From Isoetes taiwanensis (taxonomy: Eukaryota; Streptophyta; Lycopodiopsida; Isoetales; Isoetaceae): a stretch of DNA of 64,000 nt. Positions 36,801 to 47,155 of this stretch are shown here, piece after piece (the stretch's first letter is position 1; each line of letters opens with the position of its first letter). The position numbers were made by a program, and so were the translations under genes. The notes under the pieces were generated by a model, which was given only the letters and a program-made list of their open reading frames with translations, had not been told where the DNA came from and made no database searches. Location of the stretch: NCBI GenBank assembly GCA_021234155.1, contig JAJEKV010000023.1, positions 8,813,141-8,877,140 on the forward strand, given 5' to 3'.

Positions 36801-37443
36801 TCAGAAAGAGTGGACCATGCTGCTCTACTGCAATTATGCTGCATACTTTATCCAACCATTGTCCATATTTTCATACATATAGGACATTCTCAGACTGTAA
36901 GTGAGAGCGAAAAATGTTTTTAAGTCTACCAAAGACTTACACGATACATTGAACCTGGTATAAGAGCATGAACCTCCTGGTCAAACTGATTAAACATAAC
37001 TAGATTTATTGAGTATTACATCACATAGTTAACCATATCAGGTTATCATTCTCAAAATAGTTTCTGACGAGTATTTAATTATTTTTCTCTATTGTTATTC
37101 CTTAAATACTTCCTTTTATTTTAGGACCTTCAAACACATCTTGTTCCTGTTCCCGTTCCTATTGTACCAGCATACTGTGCATTCGGTAAGAAGAATGAGG
37201 TTAATTCGTGGACATAAACGTGTTTCTCCAGACCCTCCCCTCCAGATTTTTGGTTTCATTCCTTTGTTTTTAGAAATTCGTGGACATATAGAGCTACATC
37301 CTTTAGATTATAAAATTCCATCATGAGTGGCAAAACGTAGTTAGCCCATTGGAAAGAACGAAATGCCATTTTAATTTCCAATGAAGGCCAAAGTGATCCT
37401 TCTTCAAAGCCTTGTATAGTCCATGTCATCTTATAAATTCAGA
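33861..37443. other. AT-rich region, no gene recognised
   Basis: I read both strands and found no domain I can name. Short ORFs here have no motif and no exon-like borders that I trust. Confidence 0.4.
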
Positions 37444-38220
37444 CTAACTCCCCTCTCCTACAGGCAGGGCAAAGCGAGGGGAGGACAGATAGCATAAAAA
37501 GTAGGATCCCAATAAATATAGACTGATTCTCAATAATGCAAACAAGCAACAACAAAAAGCAGTCATTACGAGCATGATCACACAATCCTTCCACACTAAA
37601 TTGGTATGCACTCTTTATCATTTCCAAAAGGTAAAAATTTTAAATGAAGATATACTGACCTAAAGGGTTACAACGCAACAAGCGCCAAGTGGTTAGAACT
37701 GATCCTCTAAAAAACCCATATTTCTTGTACGATTGAATAGCATAGTCACTGCATGTGGGTACATAACGGCATGAAGCTGGTATGTATGGAGAGATCTCCC
37801 CTAAAAACGTAAAATCCAGTTAGACATAGCTTATTTAATTCTAGAAATTTAACTAAGCTTAAAAATCTGTATCAATATCCTTGAAGTGGACATGAAACCA
37901 GTCAGCATCTGCCAACAGAGCTACTGCATAGAATAAGTGCTTAATTTCTTTCTGAGCATACTGTTTGAAATGGGTCTGTTTGAAATTGCTATCAAATGCC
38001 TTTTGATAGCTGTAAATACTCTTCTAAGACTAGTTCCCTCTTTTATATTTATTATTATTATTGTTTATCTCACTCCAATTTCAATCTTTATTTATGTATT
38101 TTTCTTTTTCCAGCTTAGAATGGGATAGTATCCAACAGACGTAGGAAGAACTTGAGATATTGGTTGCTTAGGGCAGTACTTCCTTTGAAAGCAATCAAGG
38201 TGATTGCAATTTTACCCTTC
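37444..38220 (-). CDS. YidD-like membrane protein insertion factor, partly resolved gene
   Basis: YidD-family proteins (UPF0161) assist YidC/Alb3 in inserting membrane proteins; plant copies are expected in chloroplasts. Three exons join in phase: 38220-38180 (KGKIAITLIAFKG), 37800-37660 (REISPYIPASCRYVPTCSDY, AIQSYKKYGFFRGS, TTWRLLRCNPLG) and 37457-37444 (short end, GEGS then TAG). All borders are GT/AG. The core shows the family signature: ISP..P.SCRY.PTCS.YA, then a helix, then LLRCNP. The usual GG.G.DP ending is missing, so the last exon may be wrong or the gene shortened. The first exon with transit peptide is not certain; a minus-strand ORF at 38729-38974 is one candidate. Confidence 0.75.
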
Positions 38221-38224
38221 CTAA

Positions 38225-39380
38225 TTGCATGGATACCATGCTCTGTTAATTAAGCATACTAGGATATTTCCCTCAAGCTGTTTGTTGCTTCTGCCTGGCA
38301 TGCTGCTGTCATTCCACACTGCTCATTGTAAGAAAAAAGTATGCTTCTCCACGGTGAATATGATTGTAAGGTGAATAAATCTGGAGAGCTGTTACTTTTG
38401 TAATATAGAGCTGTTACTGGACATGTACAAGTGTCCAAGTTAATGGGAGGCAACTGACTGCATTCGCCTCATTTTCACTTTGGAAAAATGTCATAAAATC
38501 TATAGCTAAAACCTTGTAAGACTTTTTATCTGTTAAAGCCAATGCTGATAAGTATTACTATATGAGCACACATACTCACGCATCAACTTACTCTTATAGA
38601 ACTTTATCATGGCCACCGCACAAACCACTCCCAAATTTGCAAAGCTCTTTCCCTCTATTCCTGCCATTATATAGCAATCTGATCAGTGTAATCCAAGTTG
38701 CAATTTGCAAGACTACCATAGCGTATGTTTAAAAACGCCTGCCTGATTCTGAGGACTCTTTCTTTCTGCTATTGCTTTTCAACGCAAAAATATCTTCTCT
38801 TTGAGAACAGCCACAATGTAGATCACACAAGTTCTTTGGGATACTGTTCGATGATAAGAAATCCTGCCATATACTATCAGAAAGACAAGCATTGATAGAA
38901 AACAATAAACGCCCGTGCAGGACTGAACTGTACAAAGCAGGAAATGAAAAGTGGCAATGCAAAAGTTTAGGCAAGGGAGCAGTATTGAGCTGTCACATTC
39001 CGAAAGTTCCTTTGATAAGGAAGGGCGAAATAAATTGCGCTGTCACTGATATTTCGGCGTCACATTGCAGACAACCCATAGAGCAATTGAGGAAAAACGA
39101 AAGAGATGTTCGAAAAATTTTCACACCTTACTGTTTCGTGGACTGTTGTGGTAATGACATCTGATTCCGGGCAGGTTGAGATGCAGGAGCGAGCTGGTCC
39201 GTCGTGGTAGAGGAAATAGCAGCTGCTGCGTATTGAGCAAGGTCCCTCCCGTCATCAATTTGTTCGCCTCCAACATGAGGAATTTGTAGTGAGACTACTA
39301 ACTAGTTCATCAACACACACCCAAAAATACCCTTAAATACGGCTCACACTATCTCCACCCGATTTGGGTTATTAAATATA
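38225..39380. other. Region upstream of the YidD-like exons
   Basis: The minus-strand ORF at 38729-38974 (H, S, K-rich, ending KKESSESGRRF) could be a transit-peptide exon of the YidD-like gene but lacks a clear donor. Nothing else is recognisable. Confidence 0.3.
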
Positions 39381-39384
39381 AATC

Positions 39385-39475
39385 AGTAAAACCCTTCCGT
39401 GCTCTACGAAACCCTTCTGAATTTTCGTGAAATCCGGAAGGGTTTCATATTGAAGCCCGGAAGGGTTTCTAGAAA
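39385..39475. repeat. Inverted AAACCCTTCC repeats, small cluster
   Basis: Two forward units (GAAACCCTTC, AAACCCTTCC) are followed by two reverse units (GGAAGGGTTTC), so the 90-bp block can fold. The core is shared with 42880-43350 and, in the shorter form ACCCTTCCG, with 4281-4555. Confidence 0.75.
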
Positions 39476-39479
39476 AAAT

Positions 39480-41070
39480 AGAATTTTTTTGGGTGAAGAT
39501 ATCCATCATTAATTAATGATTAGAACGCTGTCACATGTCCGATAGGACGCTGCCTTGTGGCGTGACGTTAAAATCTCTTCTTCTTCTTCTTCTAATTAAA
39601 TTCCCACTGCTATTTTTAAAAGGCTTTTTAGAAAGGATTTTCTTTCTTGCTTTTTAGAAAGGAATTTTTTTCTTCTCACCTCTTCTCCAACGATTTTTTT
39701 TTTTCTGAAATAGCGAGGTTCAAGGAAGTGTTTCAGTGGCGATTCAGGCGATTCAAGGAAGCGTTTCAGTGGCGATTCAGGATTCGTGTTTCAATGGATA
39801 TTCAGGAAGTTCAAAAGTTAAGTAGCATCAATCGAGACGATAAATACCTCTTGTTTTTTTTTTTTGTCACACATCCATTTTTTAGTGTCGGATTGGTCCG
39901 AATCAGAGGAGAAAAAGGGGCTTTAAACATCCATGTTATAAAGTCGATGTGGGACATAACATTGCTTTTTTATCCAAGCAGAACTCTAAAAACATTTCAA
40001 AAATTCTTGAACTCTGAATGCTTTCAAAAATTTGGGATGATTTCGCCAGAAGCAGCTCCATCATATTTCTGTGCGAACTGGAGACGAGATCCTTAGCAGA
40101 TGAATTCAGTGCAGATCCTTAGAAGCAAGATCTTTGATGCAACACTCAAATCTCAACAGAACATAAGACTTCTCAGAAATCCAGAATTTGTTTTGGAGAA
40201 GGTATGGCATCTGCATTTGTTCTTTGGATTGATGTTACACAGGCGGCACACTGCGTAGCTTCTATGTCCAATGCCCAATGGCAGGCAGCATAGCAATTTC
40301 AACAATTTCACAGCCTTTGGATTGTTTGTTGTCAAGAAAACAGGTGTATTTTTATGAGAAATATAAATAAAATGTCTTTCATGTATGTTCAGATGTGGCC
40401 AGATTTCGTAAGCAAATTCTTCTCCTACCATACTATTCTTCCCTGATGGCAATATATCAGATTTCAGTATGTAATCTCTTTCATGTATCCTCAGATCTGG
40501 CCAGATTTTGTAAGCAAATTCTTCTCTTACCATTCTCTTACATTCTTCTCTTCGCTAGCAGGTCCAGTAATTCGATCCTTTTAATCCGGCAATAATCCTT
40601 TGAATCTTTTCAATCTTCATCTGTGGGCATGGGTTGGGATATTCCGCCCAAGCTTTCTAAAGCTTGGAAAAAATATGACAGAACAAAGGGGATTATTAGG
40701 CCCCGGATGATTACGAAGAGCTGGAGTTAAGCACTCTAAAAATTTAAGGAATTATTGGACACCGGATTTGAGAAATGCACTTGGGCTGTTTATTCACAGG
40801 CTTCTTCTACTTCCTTTTTACATGCATGAGCAATTTGGACACGCCGGATTTGCTATAACTGCTGCATCTTCAACATGGAAACTGTAAGTAATGTGTTCCT
40901 TAATCTTCCTCCCTTCTGAAGCTAAAATGAAGAACATGAAAGCTTATATCGCAGAAGGATAGACCGTAAACCATAGACCACTTTCTTCCTCTGCGGAAAT
41001 AGGTGATAAGGTCAACTGGGTAGACAAATTTGTCGATTTTTAAGGATATAGTCAGATCTTTGCTTCAAAT
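39480..41070. other. No gene recognised; short local duplications
   Basis: A block TTTCAGTGGCGATTCAGG occurs twice (about 39735-39780), and a block with AGATTT.GTAAGCAAATTCTTCTC occurs twice (about 40400 and 40503). No domain is recognisable. Confidence 0.4.
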
Positions 41071-41425
41071 ATGGGCAGCCAGGTGAGTACTATAAAGGCT
41101 GCTGCAAATAAGCTCACTACAGAGGCTAAGAAGAGGGGCAATAGATCAGAGAAGAATAGAATTGGAATTCTGGTCTTTGAGGTTGCAAATGTGATGTCTA
41201 AATCTATGCAGCTATGGCAGTCCCTTAATGATCAGGAGGTGATTCATCTTCGAACCGAAGTTATCAAGACCGAAGTCTTCTGATAGTGAGGCTGTGCTTC
41301 TTAAGTCTTTCTTGCAGAGAAAAGCTTCAAGAACTTACCTCCCTCCCTGCTGCTGTTGCAAGGCTTGGGGAAAAAATGTCAGGATGCTGCTTTGCAGGGA
41401 TTTGAACATGTATTAATGTTTTTTA
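41071..41425 (+). pseudogene. PSI1-like (DUF3475/DUF668) relic
   Basis: PSI1 family proteins are plant-specific, N-myristoylated and linked to growth control. The frame begins MGSQVSTIKAAANKL (an MG start fits myristoylation) and reads RIGILVFEVANVMSK.MQLWQSLND, the opening of DUF3475. A stop at 41281 ends this frame. Sequence continues after frame changes as EKLQELTSLPAAVARLGEKC and QDAALQGFEHVL, which also fits DUF3475. Nothing of the central region or the DUF668 domain follows. It is a truncated, frameshifted copy. Confidence 0.75.
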
Positions 41426-41429
41426 AAGT

Positions 41430-42879
41430 TTGATATTGGCAAAGGCAGAGGCGGGTTTAAATCTTATCAGGGCCTGTTTTTGAGCTGCGGCTTGGAGCAC
41501 AAAACAAGGTTAAACAAATTTCTCCATCTTGTCCATTATAGCTGTTTTTGGATGCAATTAGGAGATAAATAATTGCATCTAATTCCTTCAAGATTAGGTT
41601 AATTCCAGTGAATAAATTTTGAATCCTTTTCATCTTGAATGCTTGAAGGTGGAGCGCATTTATCAAATGGGCACATCATCAATCCTCTTCCGAAGTTTTT
41701 ATTTCCATTAAAAAATATTAGAAACGCTTGGGTTTTGGAGCGACCACACATGTAACAAGTTTATATATTAATGCAAAAGCACTCCAAGTGCAATTTTATT
41801 GCATCTCTATTTCTTCTCACATGTAAATGGTCATGGCAATAAGAAAAGCCTCGGGTGTTCTCTAGCAAAATAAAAAAGGGCTGAACATATTAAGCTTAGA
41901 AGCGACCAAAAAGGACATGGAAACGAACCTTCTATATCCACTCAAATAAATCCTACCTTGAACAATCTTAGAGCACAGTCACAAACTAAATGTGAACTAG
42001 CCAATTCATTTAGAATTATGATTTGTGTGATTGGAAGTTTTTATGTGTTGTCATTGTGCTTAAAATTTGCTGGGTTTTTTCTTTTTCTTTTTTTTTTTTA
42101 ACAGTTTTTCTCATATGTTTCAAATAAATTACCTGCTAATGGTTCTTTTGTATCTGTTCATACAGATATGGCAGGAATAGAGGCAGGCCAAGATGTGGTG
42201 GGCGCGCCAACAGTTCCACAGTCGATTTTGCATGTGACTTAGAAAATACCCATACCAACTAATTCATATGGTTTTCTTTTATAGGTTGGATGGAATTGGT
42301 TTTCTCCTTCCACACAGATCCGAGGAGAGCGACAAGTTCTCTCCTTTGCTATTGCGTTATTACACTATGGCTATCTCATAACAAGCCAAGGGGTTGATGA
42401 CTTATATGTATCGAGACACTTGCTTACGTTTATCAAATACTTAAGTTTGTTCTCTCTTGTTTACATTTATCATTTACTTAAGTTTGTTTCTTTTTTCTTT
42501 TGGTCTCTTACATGTACGACGCAATAATATTTAACAAAGACAAAGGTTATGCAACAGAAATTATGTAGAGCATAGTGCCATGATGCAACATAATAGAGTG
42601 CAACATAACATCATTTCTATATTTCTTCATCCAAGGGAAACTTCACACGTATGCTTGTTCCTCCCTTTAGCAAAAATAGTTATGCATTTCCACACGATAT
42701 CTCAACTCCGAGCCTACTTTGTTTGCCATACATCAAATTGTGTTGTTGAATTCGAACCACTTTTGAAGAGTCACACGCTATTTTTTCACAAGCTTGGAGG
42801 CAGTTTTTTTGCAGTTTCTCCATTCTGTCCTTTGGGGTCTCAATTCATTAGTTAATCTTACCCCATGAAATTTCTATGC
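41430..42879. other. AT-rich region, no gene recognised
   Basis: No domain or repeat that I can name; microsatellite-like T and CTTTT tracts near 42080. Confidence 0.4.
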
Positions 42880-43350
42880 ATGTGGAAACCCTATCTATTT
42901 TCCTCCTTGTGCGGAAACCCTTCCTATTTTCCTCCTCCTGTAGAAACCCTTCCTAATTTCCATCATCCAGGGAAATTAGGAAGGGTTTCCACTCAAAATT
43001 TGAATTTTGGGGTGACGTGTACTTGGTGGACGTGCCTCCTTAATGTCGGACGTCTGTCTCGAAAAGCGTAAGCTATAAAGGCTCACGTCCGTAAATATTA
43101 AAAAAAAAAAAATCATGGAAACCCTTCCTGTATTCCGTGGAAACCCTTCCAATTTTCCAATATGGAAACCCTTCCCATTTTCCATGGAAACCCTTCCGAC
43201 GTGGAAACCTTCCTGATTTCAAAAATTGAAAATTTGGAAGGACCCTTCCGATTTTCCATGGAAACCCTTCCGGGTTTTATTGAAAGCCGGAAGTGTTTCC
43301 TTGGAAAATCGGAAGGGTTTCCGTGGAAATTCGAAGGGTTTCCACGGGAG
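42880..43350. repeat. Dense cluster of AAACCCTTCC inverted repeats
   Basis: More than a dozen copies of GGAAACCCTTCC or its complement occur here in both orientations, spaced about 20-35 bp. One pair (42943-42961 and 42971-42989) forms a perfect 19-bp stem with a 9-base loop. A second, longer imperfect arm pairs about 43240-43275 with 43285-43325. ORFs through the cluster are compositional artefacts. The core contains the plant telomere unit AAACCCT, but units are not head-to-tail. Confidence 0.88.
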
Positions 43351-43854
43351 GGCAACCCAAATCGGGCGTACATAAAACCATCGCTTAAATATATTCCTCA
43401 AAATGTACTATACAATATCAATGCGTTGATTCTCTATAAAACACTATGTATACGCACAAGTAGCCAAAGTCAATGCGTTTTGATAATTCCAGATATACAT
43501 CCAAATTTGCCATTCATCAAATTCCAAATCTAGAGCATCAATTTCCAAGCACTCAAGTGACAAAAACGAATACGAGACAAAGCTTATGATACCACTTAGT
43601 AGAGGTTTTTGCACGTTGTTACGCCATGGTCACCATCTGTGATGCATACACTTCTAAACACAATTTTGATTATCCCTATCCCAACATAATCACAAGATAT
43701 GAATGCTTGTAGTTTATGAAAAGCAAGACTCCCTAAATGGTTCTTTTATGGTTCTCATGTATTAAGACCTAGCTTTGTTTGGGAATGCATTCATTCTAGT
43801 ATACTTAAGTAAAATAGGAAGGTAGTCATGTGATAGTCTATTTTCATTTTTGGG
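43351..43854. other. AT-rich spacer before the L1 relic
   Basis: No domain is recognisable. It separates the repeat cluster from the 5' end of the L1 relic. Confidence 0.4.
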
Positions 43855-45700
43855 GTCATTAAAAGGATGGTCCATGGTAAGAGCTCGGGTCCGGATGGAA
43901 TTCCTCCAAGATTCTATGTTAGTTTATGGGAAATTCTTGGGAAAGACATGGTCACTTTTATACAAGGTGCTTGGGAAGGAAGCAAGTTACACCCTTCTAT
44001 CAATGCTGGACTCATAACTTTGATTCCCAAGGTGGATAAGCCAACAAATTTTTTGGATTGGAGACCAATTTCCTTGACGAACATTTCATATAAAATTTTA
44101 GCCAAAATCCTGGCTAATAGGATCAATGAGATCCTTCAGGAAAAGATAAAACTTGTTCAGTCAGGGTTCCTTTCAGCCGAAGCATCCTGGACAACTTCAT
44201 TGGGGCTCACGAGGGTTTGCATTGGAACATGGTTTCAAGGCAAAATTGTATGCTGCTAAAATTGGGTTTTAGAAGAGCATATGATACAATTTGTTGGAAC
44301 TTCCTTCACAGAGCCATGTCACAGATGGGTTCCCATAAGAAGTCATTAATAAAGTAGCTGGCTTCAACATTGCAAGATGCTCGGCAGCCCTTTCCCCTTC
44401 TTTGAGTGCAAAAGGTGGGTAAGGCAAGAATGCCCCCTAGCCCCCTATTTGTTTCTCATTGTAGCAGAAATGGTCACTAGAGCCACATTGAAATTGTAGA
44501 AGAGGGGATTGATCAATGGTCTATAGCTTCTAGATAACCTCGATATTTTCTCACTTATGCAATATGCAAATGATTCATTTGTATCATTGAATGAGCAGGA
44601 CAACAACCTTGATAATTATATTGTTGCCTTGGGAGAATTTGGTAAAGCTTCTGGTGTCCTCCCGAATAAGGAGAAATGCACTATTGTTACAGGCACTGGA
44701 GTGGACTCATTGTCTGGAATAAAAGTAACAGGTCATCACTCTGCCACCAAGTTACTAGGATTGCCCTTGGGACTAAATATGAATCTTCAAGGTTTGTGGG
44801 ACCCTATTGTCTGTAGAATGAAAAAGAAGCTTCAAAAGTATCCTAGTACCCTGTCCTTAGCAGGCAAAATTCAAATAGTCAATGGTGTTATTTCCAGTAC
44901 ACATGTCTTCTTCTCCTCTGCTATTATTGCAGATAAGAAATCATACATGGTCCTGGACACAACTATGAGACAATTTACATTGCAAGCTTCTACTATGGTT
45001 ATCTAGAAGAATCTTGTTCTCCCCAAGAACAAGGGGGGTATGGGGTGTAAAGAAGGGTATAGGGTGTAAAGACTTGTTTTGTGCAGGCACAAGCCTTGGC
45101 ATCCAAATTGATATGGAGAGCTTTGTTCTCCACAAACGCCTCTCCTGCTCTTATGGTAACCAAGTATTGGATCTAAAAGACCACTCTTATAGGGATGCCT
45201 TCTGTCCCACATCAACTCCCTGATTTTGCATTTTACTAATTGAAGTCAGGGATAGGTACCTCTAAAATCACGAGGAGAATTATACAGGCTTGGAATCAGG
45301 CATCTTGCTATTCCAAAGTCAGTCCTATGTCTGAAACATCTTGCTATTCTAAAGTCTGTCCTATGATTTTGGCTTCTTTTGGCATCAAGATCATGTTCAT
45401 GAGGCCGAAGGTTGTTTAGCTCTCAAACATCCCATGAAGTACAAAGAATGGAGATAGGCTGGGCTCCATACAGTTAATAATATGTTGAACAATAACACTT
45501 GGAAATTCTGACAGGAGATTTTTGGTATTATCTCAGACTCTGAAACCAATAAAAAGATATATCTTCAATTATAGCTCTTATAGATGCCCTTTGAGATGTA
45601 GACAACCAAAAACCTCTATACATATTTTTCTCTGCCCTTGAATCACCCCTTTCTGGTACTCGATCAGGCGCTACATTGGTTTTGTTCCTCGGAATGATGA
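43855..45700 (+). mobile_element. L1-type LINE relic, ORF2 reverse transcriptase region
   Basis: The plus strand reads KSSGPDGIPPRFY, GLITLIPKVDKP and WRPISLTNISYKILAKIL (reverse transcriptase blocks 1-3), VQSGFL, then with frameshifts the palm region. The catalytic motif reads MQYANDSF, so the first Asp of YADD is Asn. It goes on with ATKLLGLPLGL, SLAGKIQIVNGVISS and a decayed C-terminal part to about 45700. The endonuclease is absent (5' truncation). The LGLPLGL region is close to that of the L1 at 61.6 kb, so both are one family. It cannot encode an active enzyme. Confidence 0.85.
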
Positions 45701-46331
45701 GGATGTCTTTGTCTTCTTACATTGTAACACTCCTTTCATTGGTACTATAAGGGTCCTTTCATTGGTATGTTGAAATATCTAGCATTATAACAGGGGGTTT
45801 GTTTTAGATTTTTATACATTTTTTTCTATGGTTTTTATAAGATTTGATGGCCGTATTACACGAGATCTACTAATTAGTATTTATAGAGTGCGCACCACAT
45901 TTATTGTCGATAAAATTCAATTCTGCAATGGTTTACTCCCTTTGTTTTTTTTTTTCTATTATTTTGATAAGGAGGCGTGCCATGCAAGGCTCGGGCCTGT
46001 TTACTTTAGGTAAAATTTTAGGGTAAAAAAGTTTCGATTTCTTATGGGCTCTGTTTACGACTCTTGCTATTCCGCTGAAGCTCAGATCTTGGGCTAAGGT
46101 TTCCTATCCGGGTTTGTGACATAGTGCAATTTATGCTGAAGCTTAGATCTTGGGCCAAGTTTTCCTATCCTATTTGTATGACGTTGCTTTAAGGCGCTGA
46201 AGAGATCTGCAAATAGGAGGTCTGATTCCTTCAGACGGTTGCACCATTGTACCCCTTGAAGACATATAGAATTGTATGTCACGGTCTGCTTGTCTGCTAC
46301 AGAAATTCGAAAAGCCTATTAAAGTCCTGCC
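45701..46331. other. Spacer with a 60-bp-period duplication
   Basis: A block around GCTGAAGCTCAGATCTTGGG occurs at about 46074-46111 and again at 46134-46171. No gene is recognisable before the SKA3-like exons. Confidence 0.4.
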
Positions 46332-47149
46332 ATGGCCGCTGCATTTTGTTCTGACCTCAAGACCTTTTGCTCACGTCTGGAGTTGTCATGCAAAGCTCTA
46401 CACAGAGCTTGCCAGATGCCTGCAGATACGAACTCCGATAATTTTTCTATGTTCTCTTCAGGTGTGTTTTTCCTTCCTTACAGACTGAGAGCCTCACGTT
46501 TATTTCCAGATGAGAAAACATCTACTTTTGTTCAAAAGCTGAATGATAAAATCGTATCTCTTACTAACGACATTGACATTATAAAGTCTATGAGTATATG
46601 CACTTTGCCTTTTGAAGATCTTATTAGCCATGCTACAGACCTGTTCAAGCAGAATGAGAAGGATATTGAGCTTTTGGAAACAGAACTCCAGCGTCATGGC
46701 TATGCCCCATGTATTATTGGGTCAGGACATTGCATTCATCCAATTTCATCCTAGAATGCCTACAGATAAGTGATCACATTTTGTACCCTAAATAGGCAGC
46801 TTTGTAGAAAAAGCAGCAGCAGCACGTGAAGAGGAGTCCAATGTGACAAATGACAGGTCAGGTGGATAATAATAGGACTATGCTGAAGGGCACTTATTCT
46901 AACGTCCCCAGACCTACATCAGTGCCTTCGATACCAAATGACATTGAGGATGTTTCTCCTTTAAGATCAACAGTCGATGGATGTCAAGTTCCAGATGCGG
47001 ACAGCATGTATCTTTTAACTTCTCGATGTCTCAAAAAGGTTCAATTTTACTTTATTTTCTGGCAATTTTCTTGATGAAGAAGTAGATTTTTGGAGTCCCT
47101 GAGTTTGACAGACATTGGACTATTTGCATCAAGCCTTGCAGCTTTATTC
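46332..47149 (+). pseudogene. SKA3-like kinetochore protein, 5' exons, interrupted by a LINE
   Basis: Plant SKA3-like proteins belong to the Ska complex, which couples kinetochores to microtubules. Exons: 46332-46461 (FCSDLKTFCSRLELSCKAL), 46510-46720 (TFVQKLNDKIVSLTNDIDII, SMSICTLPFEDLISHATDLF, LLETELQRHGY) and 46800-46856 (FVEKAAAAREEESNVTND); these join in phase with GT/AG borders. A later exon starts at 47086 (FLESLSLTDIGLFASSLAAL) and runs straight into the LINE insertion at about 47156. The homology call rests on my memory of the N-terminal FI..LN..V......L..L.SMS pattern. Downstream exons are not identified. I call it a pseudogene because of the insertion; the sequence before it looks open. 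Confidence 0.5.
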
Positions 47150-47155
47150 AATGAA

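Noticed and set aside
43113-43533. ORFs through the AAACCCTTCC cluster
   Set aside because: Frames are open because of the repeat (ETLP, KGF units), not because of coding.
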